Below are positions 1-9,472 of a stretch of DNA of 64,000 bases, piece by piece (position 1 is the stretch's first letter; each line of letters begins with the position of its first letter). The notes beneath the pieces were generated by a model. The model was given only the letters and a program-made list of their open reading frames with translations. It was not told where the DNA came from and searched no databases. The DNA is from DASQZK01 sp963763215 (GTDB taxonomy: Bacteria; Bacteroidota; Bacteroidia; Bacteroidales; GCA-2748055), in contig CAVXNX010000004.1 of NCBI GenBank assembly GCA_963763215.1, forward strand, positions 1 to 64,000, written 5' to 3'. The position numbers were made by a program, and so were the translations under genes.

Positions 1-2567
1 CCCAGGGCCATGACCGACAGGATGGCCGCATCACCCTGGTCAAGGGGTGAAACGACATGACTGGTCCCATTCAGTCCGCCTGAGGGGATGACAAAGGGTC
101 CTTCATCCAGACTGACCAGGTAACCCGTCGCCCCTGCCACCGGATCCCAGGCGAAGTCCAGTGAGGAATTGGTCGATGAGACGAGATTCACCTGCGGTAT
201 GGCCAGGGGCTGGGCAACATGCATGACGAGCGTGTCGGAATAGGCCAGGCACCCTTCATTCCCGCTTACGGCGAAAATCCGGTGACCGTTCTCAGGGGCC
301 TTTGACGTGTAGATATTGTCGGGGCCGGATTGCACCTGTAGATTATTGTCATAAAAGGAGTATGTGCCTGCATCCGGAGGGGCAGCCGTAAAGTTCAGTG
401 GTGTCCCTGCACAAACCGTATCATTCCCCTGGTCGCACAGGAGGCTGACATCAGGTCGGGGAATTGCCCTGACCGAAAACCATTTCGTCGTCGGTGGGCA
501 TGCCGGCTGAGAAGTATTGGCAACCGTCACCGGGATGTCAACTGAATTTTTAACCTTCATGCGGTAATCCGTGTCACCCGAAGGGGCGCCGCCGTTCCAT
601 TTTACGGTATAGGACGGAATACTGACGTTACTGACCGACAGCGTGACATCATCGTTCTCACAAACCCGGGGTACGGGATTCTCCAGGTCAAAATCGATGG
701 CATCGCAGTTGATAGCGCGGCAGGTGAGTGTATCGGACGCCATCCCGTTCCCGCACGAGGAGCCGTCGAGGGCGCGTACCTGGATAAGATGGCTCTCGTT
801 CGATGAGAGGCCATTGAGAACTTCCGTCAAAGCCTGCACGCCGGCGCCAGGCGCCCTAAAGGCTCCCTTGTCCAGGCTCAACTCGTAGCCCATTGCATCA
901 GGAACAGCGTCCCACCGGAATTCAATGGTCCCGTTGGTGGTATTGCCGCAACGGACCTGAGGGGCAGGCAACAAATCCTTGACGGTTGTCAGGATATTGT
1001 TGCTCTTCGGACTGGCGCACCGGTTATCGGTGGCCATGACATAAACCCGCTCGCGATCTTTGAGATCGAGCGTTGTCAGTACATTGCTGGCGCCCGACTG
1101 AACCAGGTCATTTCCGCGGTAAAATTCATACAGACTGTAACCGGCAGGTGAAGCGGTGAAGATGACAGGATCCTGGAAACAAACGGTGTCGTTCACCACG
1201 GAGCTTGCCAGGGTGACCGATGGAGTCGGCAACACCGTCAGATGGAAGGTATCACTGATGATCTCGGAACAGCCGTTAATATCCGTGATCTTGACAAAGA
1301 CCTTATCGCCGTCGTTAAAGCCGGTACCGGTGTATGTGCTTTTTGATGAACTTTGCACGACGGATGTGTTGACAAAGAAGCTGTAGTTGACAAAATTGGG
1401 GGGCGAGGCGGTAAACGTCACGCTCTGATCCGAACAGACCGTGTCGCGGTCGGCTGAAACATGCAGGTAAACGCTGGTTATCGGTGTCACCTGGATCCGT
1501 TCGGCATAAGAAGAAGAACAGCCGTCGTCATCGATGGTCAGCGTGATATCTTTATTCCCCGGGGAATTCCACCTGACCTCAAAAGGACCTTCACCCGATC
1601 CCGCAATATAGGTAGCCGAGTCGAAACCCCAGTGAAATTCAGGAAGCGTATTATACCTTCCCGAAAAACTGATGATTGTACCTTCATTCTGGCAGGTCGG
1701 TGCCGTGGTGGTGAATTTGGCGATGGGGGCCGCCCTCACGGTGATTTTCTGGGTGGAATAGTTGTAACATCCCAGCGAATTCATGGCTCCCAGGATGACC
1801 GTATATTCACCGGGGGCAAGAAACGTATGGGAAGGCGGTTCATACGTTGAAACGATATCACTTCCGTCGCCGAAATTCCAGCTCCAGTTTGAATAATCGT
1901 TCCCCGTTGTGTCGGTGATATTCCTGAAAGCGACCGTAAATGGACTGCACCCTGAAAATTCACTGACATAGAATGCCGGACTGGGTACCGGTTCTACCCT
2001 CATGAAATTTTGTTTTGTCAGGGAATTGATGCACCCATGCTGATTGGTTACCGTAAGCATCATCGGGTAGGTGCCCGGAGTCGAGTAGATCTTGCAAGGT
2101 TCAAAATCATTAGAGATGGTACCGTCGCCGAAATTCCACTGGTAAGTATTCAAGGGGTCATGATCCGAGTAATTATCGAGACATACCGAATCGGTGATGG
2201 CACATACCGAGGATCTGTCGCAAAGAAATTCAGTTTTGGGTTTGGCAAAAACCGTTACCGTCTTCTGGACGGTACTGCTTCCCGATGCGCATTTGATGGT
2301 CAGCGTCACAATATAAGTGGTGTCACCTGACCCGGCATTGAAGCTGTGGGTTGGATTCTGTGCAACCGATGTGGGTGAACCGTCGCCAAAATTCCATGTC
2401 CTTGAGACCACATTGGAACTGTTGTCGTAAAACTGGATGGAGAGCGTTTCACAACCTTCGAGCGGATCAATATTAGAGCCGATAACGGCATCACATTGTC
2501 CGTAAATCCTTATCATGGAAAAAAGGGAAATCAGGATGACCAGGCCCGGCCTCAACAACGATGACAT
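1..2567 (-). CDS. PKD/FN3 repeat surface protein, C-terminus off the left edge
   Basis: An open frame runs from an ATG at 2567 to the window edge without a stop (about 855 residues seen). It opens with a signal peptide ending near the Y-G-Q that precedes CDAVIGS. The next ~330 residues hold four PKD-like modules with the core W-N-F-G-D-G-S/T, each about 90 residues, and then a longer stretch of Ig-like modules with repeated V-C-x-x-x-P-V-x-F-T-A-x-P. Two fibronectin-III-like modules follow, recognisable by F-R/A-W-D-x-V-x-x-A-x-G-Y. In this phylum such proteins are usually T9SS cargo with a C-terminal sorting domain; that end lies outside the window, so secretion by T9SS is inference. No enzyme motif is visible. 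The reading frame is unbroken where I checked it. Likely an adhesin or matrix protein. Confidence 0.85.
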   Translation of the reverse strand, partial: MSSLLRPGLVILISLFSMIRIYGQCDAVIGSNIDPLEGCETLSIQFYDNSSNVVSRTWNFGDGSPTSVAQNPTHSFNAGSGDTTYIVTLTIKCASGSSTVQKTVTVFAKPKTEFLCDRSSVCAITDSVCLDNYSDHDPLNTYQWNFGDGTISNDFEPCKIYSTPGTYPMMLTVTNQHGCINSLTKQNFMRVEPVPSPAFYVSEFSGCSPFTVAFRNITDTTGNDYSNWSWNFGDGSDIVSTYEPPSHTFLAPGEYTVILGAMNSLGCYNYSTQKITVRAAPIAKFTTTAPTCQNEGTIISFSGRYNTLPEFHWGFDSATYIAGSGEGPFEVRWNSPGNKDITLTIDDDGCSSSYAERIQVTPITSVYLHVSADRDTVCSDQSVTFTASPPNFVNYSFFVNTSVVQSSSKSTYTGTGFNDGDKVFVKITDINGCSEIISDTFHLTVLPTPSVTLASSVVNDTVCFQDPVIFTASPAGYSLYEFYRGNDLVQSGASNVLTTLDLKDRERVYVMATDNRCASPKSNNILTTVKDLLPAPQVRCGNTTNGTIEFRWDAVPDAMGYELSLDKGAFRAPGAGVQALTEVLNGLSSNESHLIQVRALDGSSCGNGMASDTLTCRAINCDAIDFDLENPVPRVCENDDVTLSVSNVSIPSYTVKWNGGAPSGDTDYRMKVKNSVDIPVTVANTSQPACPPTTKWFSVRAIPRPDVSLLCDQGNDTVCAGTPLNFTAAPPDAGTYSFYDNNLQVQSGPDNIYTSKAPENGHRIFAVSGNEGCLAYSDTLVMHVAQPLAIPQVNLVSSTNSSLDFAWDPVAGATGYLVSLDEGPFVIPSGGLNGTSHVVSPLDQGDAAILSVMAL

Positions 2568-3134
2568 CTTATTTACAGGTATTTTTTCTGAATATGTCAT
2601 TTCTGAACGACTATTAGGATTGCGTTTGGCCGTGAACCATCACGTCTTCCCGGCTCAGCTATACCGGCCCGAAGGCGCATCCCGCAACCGGCATTCGTAA
2701 CATTTCTCCTTGATCTATCCCTCTTCCCGTATATCATCCTTCTCTTTAACATGGCTACTTCAACTTTAAATCCGGACATCTGAAATGCGTATTCAAATGT
2801 ATGATGAGGGCCAGGGTTCTCAATCCGGGCTACCACGTGATTATTTTTGGCCTTCACGCGGGATTTTCAGGTAAAATTACCTGGTCAGTCACGGGTGTTT
2901 ACGCACAATCCCCCATGGGCGCGGCCAATATCACATCATCTTCCCGATAACTGACCACGTGACCGCTGATAGCTGACAGCCGATACCGATTACCGTATAC
3001 CGATACCGTTTACCGCGTACGCTTTACCGAACCGGTACCCTTCCCCCACCGCTACCAACTCCCGAACATATTTTCCATTCAAAGAAAAAATCGTACTTTA
3101 ACACGACCTGAATAACCAAAGATCTTCCCCTGCC
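2568..3134. other. Intergenic stretch between divergent genes
   Basis: No convincing gene is seen here. The stretch separates the PKD protein (minus) from the GH20-like gene (plus), so it should carry promoters for both. From about 2975 to 3045 it holds a degenerate low-complexity run built on TACCGAT-like units, described separately. Confidence 0.6.
2975..3045. repeat. Degenerate TACCGAT-type short repeat
   Basis: Imperfect 6-8 base units of the form TACCG(A/T)(T) follow each other about eight times (ACCGAT, TACCGTA, TACCGAT, ACCGTTT, ACCGCG, CTTTACCGA and so on). The composition resembles the cleaner CYACCGA heptamer array at 61500-61597, suggesting a recurring class of intergenic repeat in this genome. 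Confidence 0.55.
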
Positions 3135-4265
3135 ATGAAAAATTTCAAACGCGTCATCGCCCTGATTTTATTCTCTTTCCTGTTAACCTCGAATACATTG
3201 CCGCCCGGCTCTCCGGATCCGTATCAGGATATCATGCCGGTCAGGGGGTTGTGCATCGGGACCCCAGGGCCGGAGCGCACGGATGATTTTGTGAAATTCA
3301 TTGAAGAAGAGCTGGTGCCCGGGCATATCAATACCCTTATTCTCCGGGTCGACTACCGTTATGAGTACAAATCACATCCTGAGCTTCGCAGCCCCGATCC
3401 CCTTACGAAAAAAGAGGTGAAAAAAATTGTCCGGGTTTGCCGTGAGCACAACATCCGTCTCATCCCGGAGATCGACCTGTTGGGCCACCAGTCGTGGGCT
3501 AACCGGCCGGGGATGTTGCTACGGGCATATCCCGAATTCGATGAAAATCCGGAAGTCAGTTTTCCGGAAAAATACGAATGGCCCAATGCCGACGGGTTAT
3601 ACTGCAAGAGTTACTGTCCCCTTCACCCCGGCGTCCATAGTGTGATCTTCGATGTCGTGGATGAGCTCTGCGACGTTTTTGAAGCTGATGCCTTTCATGC
3701 CGGAATGGACGAAGTGTTTTACCTTGGCAGTGACAAATGTCCCCGCTGTTCGGGCCGCGATAAGTCGGAACTTTTCGCCCAGGAGGTCCGCACGATCCAC
3801 GATCATCTTGCCCTGAATGGCAGGGAACTCTGGATATGGGGCGACAGGCTCATCGACGGAAAAACCACCGGGATGGGAATGTGGGAAGCCAGCATGAACA
3901 ATACCTGGAGGGCCATCGACATGATCCCGAAAGATGTTTTCATATGCGACTGGCATTATGAACGACCGGATCCCTCAGCAGTGATGTTTGCCATGAAAGG
4001 TTTCCGGGTCGCCGAATGCCCTTACCGCAAACCCGACGTTGCACGGATCCAGGCGGAGAATATGATTGCCCTCAGACAACAATCGGTCGCCGGAATGCGT
4101 GAAAATTTTCAGGGAGTGATCCAGACCGTATGGTCTGATGCAGATCATTTCCTGGACGAATACTATGGACGGAAAGAAGCGCCCGGAAAGGATGAATCGG
4201 CGGTCGCGTCCCTGAAAACCCTGATCGGCGCCCTCAACAAGGTGGCATTGGAAAGAAAACCCTGA
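3135..4265 (+). CDS. GH20-like glycoside hydrolase (beta-N-acetylhexosaminidase fold), exported
   Basis: 376 residues. Residues 1-21 form a signal peptide (K-R near the start, then a run of I/L/F). The rest looks like a single TIM barrel. The sequence HAGMDE at residues 188-193 matches the GH20 catalytic H-x-G-x-D-E motif, where the Asp-Glu pair (D192, E193) supports substrate-assisted cleavage of N-acetylhexosaminides. The stretch RLIPEIDLLGHQS (108-120) matches the GH20 region that ends in G-H. At 376 residues it is shorter than classic GH20 enzymes (500-800) because the usual N-terminal GH20b domain and C-terminal modules are missing. The substrate is therefore uncertain. It converges with the CE6 esterase gene, so a shared role in glycan breakdown is likely but not shown. 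Confidence 0.75.
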   Translation: MKNFKRVIALILFSFLLTSNTLPPGSPDPYQDIMPVRGLCIGTPGPERTDDFVKFIEEELVPGHINTLILRVDYRYEYKSHPELRSPDPLTKKEVKKIVRVCREHNIRLIPEIDLLGHQSWANRPGMLLRAYPEFDENPEVSFPEKYEWPNADGLYCKSYCPLHPGVHSVIFDVVDELCDVFEADAFHAGMDEVFYLGSDKCPRCSGRDKSELFAQEVRTIHDHLALNGRELWIWGDRLIDGKTTGMGMWEASMNNTWRAIDMIPKDVFICDWHYERPDPSAVMFAMKGFRVAECPYRKPDVARIQAENMIALRQQSVAGMRENFQGVIQTVWSDADHFLDEYYGRKEAPGKDESAVASLKTLIGALNKVALERKP

Positions 4266-4334
4266 GCGGCTCCTGATGATCCTGACCTCACGATCATCGA
4301 CCCGGACAAGGCGACCGGATCGGTCATGAACGGT

Positions 4335-6009
4335 TTAATGAACCATCATTTTGCGAATCGCATAAAAGCGGTCGGTCATCAAGACGCAGATATAAGGACC
4401 TTCCGGCAGATTTCCCGCATCAAATTCCAGCTCGTGTTTTCCCGGGTCGTATACCCGACCCCCGAGTTCGGCAATTTCAACACCAAAAATCGTGAAGATT
4501 TTCAGCGAAACCCTTTCGCTGTGTGGAATTTCAAATGAAATCCGGGTTGACCCGCTGAAGGGATTGGGGTAGTTCTGGTCCAGGGCATACCGGCTATGGA
4601 CCGGGGATACCTCCTCCGTACCCTTTGAAATAGTTAATTCGCAGATGTTAACGGCTGCCTCACCCATTCCTTCCGGAAGGACGGCCATATTCGAAATACC
4701 GATCTTATCGAGGGCGGCGCCGCTCTCGCGACAGGCGACCGTGAGGGTATGGTCACCGGGAGTCAGCATATAACTGTTCATTTGTAACCACTGCCAACCC
4801 GTTGTCGTCAACCCGTTGATCATGGCGAATCCCCGGTCGTCCATCTGTAACCAGAATGAATCTTCATCCGGATCCGGACATTTCAGGCGGGCAAATATCC
4901 TGAAATTCCCAACCGCCTGGACCGTGAAGGGAAAATACATCATCGCCGAACTGTCTTCGGGTGCAGAAGCGATAAACGCCGATCCGGGACCAGCCACGAC
5001 ATAAGTCCCGTTTGACGCGTCGGCATCAGCCTGAATATCCCAATCATGGCCGAGCGCCGTACATTCGGGCTCAAAATAAAAGGCTTCGTCCTGTCGCGTG
5101 GTTTCGGGGATGTCCGGGTATTGAAGCCCCGTTGTGTCACGCCCCATCCATAAAAGCATTTTCACGGCATACCGTTTTCCCAGCTCACGGTAACCTGCCG
5201 AATTGAAATGCACATTGTCTGCCCCGTCGGTGCAGCCTTTCGAAGAAACAACATATGAATTCGGCAGCGTTTGGGGGAGCGTCGCTATGATGGCATTCAT
5301 GCTTGAACAGACTCCCCCCTGGTCGGCATTCACGACCTCACCCGCGAACAGGGGTACAGAGTCAGGATTGAGATCCAGGTCATGCATGAGATTATCATAA
5401 ACGGTCCGGACTTTTGAAGGCCATTGGCTGTCGCCCGTATTCGATTCACCCTGGTGCAACAGGATGCCTTTGATAATGCCATCATTCATGGCCCGCTTTG
5501 CCATTTCCACGAGACGGCCGTATGGGTTTCCTCCATATTCGCCGATGATTTGCGTCATGTATTCCGGCGCTGTCGCCGCATAAGCCTCATAGTTATCCTT
5601 ATCAAACAATTCGATCCTGCACCCCGCGACTGCAACATGAACAATACCCACGCGGATATTCGAGGGCAGATTGGCGACCATCATCCTTCCGAAGTAATCG
5701 GCGGGCGAAAGGCCTGTATAACACCGGCACAACGGCGGCGTCGCCGTATACCAGGATCCCATCGTTCTGCCCAGGTTAGGACAGTTGAGCGCCTCCATAA
5801 CCTGTAAACGGTTGTCCACGATCCGGTCGGTCATCTCAATGGTCCCCTGGCCCTCCATATTGGACTGACCAAAGCACAGGATAAATATAAAAATCCGGAT
5901 CCTGGGAAAAACAGCTGAAGCTGAGTATGAGCATCATGGCAGGCAGGGCGATCTTTCTGCAGATTGCCGGCATTCCCATTCCGTTGATGTTCTTTATTTT
6001 GTTCATCAT
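4335..6009 (-). CDS. CE6/SASA-type carbohydrate acetylesterase with T9SS type A tail, frameshifted near its start
   Basis: The main frame (4335-5858) begins inside the SASA domain. GQSNMEG, the nucleophile Ser block of sialate O-acetylesterase/CE6 enzymes, straddles its first Met, and DGADNVHFNSAGY is the matching Asp-His block. After the ~250-residue esterase comes a ~140-residue beta module that may bind carbohydrate, then a type A T9SS sorting domain (NYPNPF near its start, final block ending RKMMVH). The true start is in another frame at 6009 or 6006: it gives MNKIKNINGMG and a signal peptide ending CFSQ. The two frames join at a run of five A at 5889-5893 if one base is skipped. The N-terminus is therefore broken by one extra base, either a sequence error or a real mutation. 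Predicted to remove acetyl groups from plant or host glycans outside the cell. Confidence 0.8.
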
Positions 6010-6766
6010 TCGTCCATTTTCAGAGGTTCAGGTGCATTCGCTCAGACAACCGGAAAGACTTTAACACCTGCCCTGCCGGAAAAAATTTCTGTTAATGCAC
6101 CTCATTTTCCAGGCAACCTCCGATCCATGATGATTATTGGAGAATGGGCTGATCCGAAAACATCTGCCTGATAATTGTAAATGAAAGATATGACATTCAG
6201 AGAAAAACGCCAAATGCAATTTGTTGAATCCTCCCCCGGGTTTCTGAATGCTCCGGGAGGCCCTGACTGATCGATGCCTGAATGGCAGAATAATCTTTCA
6301 TCCTTCCGTTCTTTTATGCGTTCATATCTTTTTACCGGGGGAAATTCATGCGACCATAAGCATCTATAATGGCTTTTTCGAAGGCCAGGAACCTTGGTTC
6401 GGAACTTTGATCCATGAGTCGCTTTGGCCCGCAACAAATCCTGTAAGGCAGGTTAATCCTCTATATAGTGCTTGCAAGAAAACGCCAATAGCTGCGTTAT
6501 GCTCGACTTCAAAACAATCATTTACGAATAGTAAACTCCTGTTCTTCAGTCATCGCAAGCCTTGCTCTTGACGTTTTCTTATCAAGCACGGCTAAAAAAC
6601 ATGAGTTTTCTTTCTGACACTATATACGGGAGAAAATCCCGGGAAAATTCATTGCGGATTAAGCCCCGGCCCCTCTCTCCCGCAAGCCGTCACCGGGTAT
6701 TTCTTCCGGATTGTATTATATTCGCTTTCTGAAACAATGACCAACGATTTCCAAACACATCCTGTC
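6010..6766. other. Intergenic stretch with a palindromic element
   Basis: No gene is supported. It separates the divergent esterase (minus) and heparinase-like gene (plus). Its main content is the inverted-repeat element at 6462-6626. Short open frames here show no family resemblance. Confidence 0.6.
6462..6626. repeat. MITE-like palindromic element
   Basis: TATATAGTG at 6462-6470 is the exact reverse complement of CACTATATA at 6618-6626. Just inside the left end is TGCTTGCAAGAAAACG (6469-6484), and its near complement CGTTTTCTTATCAAGCA lies at 6572-6588. About 30 extra bases separate the right inner arm from the right end. The middle also pairs in part (CTTCAAAACAATC against GATGACTGAAGAAC). 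It codes for nothing. Size, terminal inversion and lack of coding fit a small non-autonomous mobile element or a long hairpin RNA. Confidence 0.55.
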
Positions 6767-8719
6767 ATGGTTCGAAAATTCATCATGATCCTTCTGTTCC
6801 CCCTGGCCGGGTTGACCTCCCTTGCTGCCCAGATGCTTCCAGATGACACGACCGATACGTTTTTAGCAGATATTATTGAAAACAAAACGCATTTTTCCCT
6901 TGCCGACCCGGTTCCATCGGCAACCACATACGGTGAAAAACAGCTGGCGTTCCCATGGTTATACCTGGATCATTCCGGATGGGAAAATCTGGCCACTAAA
7001 TTGAAGGACCCCTATTTCAAGGATATCCAAGAACGCAACCTGCTGGCCATTCAAAAACTTGCAGAAGGGAGGAAGATCGTCCAGGGAATGGACCAGACAT
7101 CGATGATCCCTCCCCGGACAACAAGGAGGACCCTAAAAAACTGGGTGGAACGGGCTACGGTTGCGTGGTATATAACCCGTGATTCGGCATACCTTGACAT
7201 CGCCAAACGTGCCTTATGGGTAGCGTGCCATAAAGAGAGATGGGGAGTAGAGACCCCAGGGAAGTACAATCTGAATTCTGCCGACTTGCGCACCGGGGAA
7301 ATGATGTACCTTGTATCTTTCGGCTATGATGCACTCTTCCCTTACCTGGATGGATCTCTTAAGCGGGATTGCATCAAGGCACTCATTGAAAAGGGACTCC
7401 GCACATACCTGGAAGGACTACTCAATCACGATTGGTGGGAAAAATGCGATTTCAACTGGAATTCCGCACTGAACGGTAATGCAGGAATTGCCGCCATGGT
7501 GATCCGGGATGTTAACCCGGAATTGTCGGACTATGTGCTGAAAAGGGTCATCGGGGGACTGCCCTATCTGATCAATTCCTTTTATCCCGGAGGAGGTTAT
7601 ATTGAAGGCGTGATGTACCAGGGAACATCTATCGGTCATTTAACGGATTTCATCGAGCCATACGATAAATTAACCGGGAATGATCTTGGTTTGATGAAAA
7701 ATGAAAATTTTCAAAACACCCTCAGCTTCTGGATCCCGATGTTTGCCCCTGATGGGTATGCCTATAATTTTTCTGATTGCGATGAAAAAAGATCACTCTA
7801 TGGAATATCCCAGGGATTCTGGTGGGCCCATGAACTTGATCACCCGGAATGGGCTTGGGACCAGGAACGAAGGACATCACACCGCATTGAACGAGGAGGC
7901 TTATTTTCTGATGTGGAGAGTTTCTGGTACAGGGAAGTGGACCAAGAGAGCCGGAAACCGGAATTGTCCCGGTTCATGCTTTTCAAGGGGATTAACTGGG
8001 CGATGTGGAGAGGGAAAAAAAGCTGGCTTGCGTTTCGCGGTGGATTTAATGGCGGAAATCATGACAATGATGACCTGGGGCATTTTATCCTTGGCTTTGG
8101 GAACGACAGGTTCCTGATCGATCCCGGCTATGGGGCGACCAAAGCCAGTCAGCACAATTGCATTACCCTGCGTGGCATGGAGCAGACCGATTGTGCAACA
8201 GCCCCTGTCACCCGGTCCTTTGAATACGATGATGGCTTCTATCTTGAATGCAATATACACCAGGCATTCCCTTTTGCCACATCATACTACAACCGGCATC
8301 TGCTGCTCCTCGATGATGACCACCTGCTGCTGCTCGATGATGTGAAAGGTGCGGAAAACAGGCGTGTTAGCGTGGAAGGCCATTTTCAGACCCGTTACCC
8401 CGCGGAACGGACAGAACACGGATGGAGGATCCAGGGTCCGACGGAAACCTGCCGGATCGAACTGTTATTTCCCCATGAACCCCTGCAAGAAGAGGAATGG
8501 GAATTCCAGGGCCCGATCGACCGATTGGTGTATCGTAACTTTTCCGACCGGGTCCATTCTATCCAGCCGATCCTTTTTAGCTTCGATGATGAGCCCTATG
8601 CGTTCAATTCAGGTCCGGACGGGTTTACCCTTGAAATCGGGAAAAAGGTTCATGAATTCAGGTTTTCAGACGACGGGGAACTGGTATATAAGGGCAGAGC
8701 GTTGAGCACAGAACCCTGA
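6767..8719 (+). CDS. Heparinase II/III-like polysaccharide lyase, exported
   Basis: 650 residues from the ATG at 6767. An in-frame ATG lies 30 bases earlier, but the later one puts the signal peptide (MVRKFIMILLF to LAAQ) at the very start. The N-terminal ~380 residues look like an alpha/alpha toroid with many W and Y. The C-terminal half holds a beta-sandwich with NHDNDDLGHFILGFGN and LIDPGYG, the pattern of the heparinase II/III-like domain (PF07940), where the H-x-D-x-G/D block lines the active site. The family breaks uronic-acid polysaccharides (heparin, alginate, related glycans) by beta-elimination. Which one is used here cannot be told. No SusC/SusD pair is nearby, so this is not a standard utilisation locus. 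Confidence 0.8.
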   Translation: MVRKFIMILLFPLAGLTSLAAQMLPDDTTDTFLADIIENKTHFSLADPVPSATTYGEKQLAFPWLYLDHSGWENLATKLKDPYFKDIQERNLLAIQKLAEGRKIVQGMDQTSMIPPRTTRRTLKNWVERATVAWYITRDSAYLDIAKRALWVACHKERWGVETPGKYNLNSADLRTGEMMYLVSFGYDALFPYLDGSLKRDCIKALIEKGLRTYLEGLLNHDWWEKCDFNWNSALNGNAGIAAMVIRDVNPELSDYVLKRVIGGLPYLINSFYPGGGYIEGVMYQGTSIGHLTDFIEPYDKLTGNDLGLMKNENFQNTLSFWIPMFAPDGYAYNFSDCDEKRSLYGISQGFWWAHELDHPEWAWDQERRTSHRIERGGLFSDVESFWYREVDQESRKPELSRFMLFKGINWAMWRGKKSWLAFRGGFNGGNHDNDDLGHFILGFGNDRFLIDPGYGATKASQHNCITLRGMEQTDCATAPVTRSFEYDDGFYLECNIHQAFPFATSYYNRHLLLLDDDHLLLLDDVKGAENRRVSVEGHFQTRYPAERTEHGWRIQGPTETCRIELLFPHEPLQEEEWEFQGPIDRLVYRNFSDRVHSIQPILFSFDDEPYAFNSGPDGFTLEIGKKVHEFRFSDDGELVYKGRALSTEP

Positions 8720-8971
8720 GAGCAGAAGGCAGGAAAGATTAAAATAATGGATGCGATGCAAATTGAATAAGCAACCTCCTGCCAGAGGATGGAAACATAC
8801 GATCATCCCTTCCGGCTGCATCAGGGATCTAAACATTTCAGCTTTTTAAACCCGATGGCCCTTCGGCTTCGCTCAGGGACCTGTGTTTTCGATAATAATA
8901 AGATCGTGGGAAGTCGTTTCGATTACGCTCAACGACCCGGAGAACCAGGTAAGAATAATGATTTCTCGGGA
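8720..8971. repeat. Intergenic stretch with two short related hairpins
   Basis: Two units share the loop pattern TCGRYTWCGCTC. One is at 8859-8878 (CCCT - TCGGCTTCGCTC - AGGG), the other at 8913-8936 (GTCGTT - TCGATTACGCTC - AACGAC). The stem bases differ but still pair, which suggests conserved structure. From what I remember of Bacteroidota genomes, such hairpins are common between genes; their role is unknown. Confidence 0.5.
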
Positions 8972-9472
8972 TCATTCATCCGAGAACAGTTTCAGCATTT
9001 CCCGGTATGAGGAGAAGACTTTTGCCCGGGAAACGAATCCCATGTATTTCCCTTCGTTGAGAACGGCGATATTGTAGCGTCCGCTGTCCTGGAATTTTTT
9101 GGCCACGCTTTCCATGGGTTCATCATACTGGATGATATTCTGGGGCATGAACATCAGGTCCTTGACCCTGGTCTTGTCATAGAGGCTTTGGTCGAACATG
9201 ATGTGCCGGATGTCATCCATTTTCACAATGCCCTTGAACTTCCCGTCGCTGTCGACCACGGGGAAGATGTTCCGGTGGCTGTCTTTAATGGTTTTGACAA
9301 GGTCGCCGAGTTTGTCTTCGGGATGGATCTTGCTGAAATTGGTTTCAATCAGGTCGGCCACCTTCATCATCAACAGGATATTCCTGTCCTTATGATGGGT
9401 CATCAACTCGCCTCTCCGGGCAAGCTGGACCGTATAGATGGAGTTCTTCTCAAAGATCCGTGGTGGTGGCAT
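8972..9472 (-). CDS. ClC chloride channel, C-terminal CBS part
   Basis: 166 residues in a frame offset from the membrane part (9450-10745). It holds the ClC cytoplasmic tail: a short linker (RIFEKNSIYT..RRGELMTHHKDRN, typical of prokaryotic ClC proteins between the last helix and the CBS pair), then CBS1 (about residues 38-95, with HRNIFPVVDSDGKFKGIV) and CBS2 (about 104-160, with GRYNIAVLNEGKYMGFVSR). CBS pairs bind adenine nucleotides and tune transport. The annotated start at 9472 is an artefact of the frame break; the residues before RIFEK belong to the upstream piece. Joining the two at about 9455-9466 needs one base to be skipped in ACCACCACG. Confidence 0.85.
   Translation of the reverse strand: MPPPRIFEKNSIYTVQLARRGELMTHHKDRNILLMMKVADLIETNFSKIHPEDKLGDLVKTIKDSHRNIFPVVDSDGKFKGIVKMDDIRHIMFDQSLYDKTRVKDLMFMPQNIIQYDEPMESVAKKFQDSGRYNIAVLNEGKYMGFVSRAKVFSSYREMLKLFSDE

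Noticed and set aside
2597..2857. An 86-codon minus-strand frame just upstream of the PKD protein
   Set aside because: Rich in R, no pattern, and it overlaps the likely promoter of the PKD gene.
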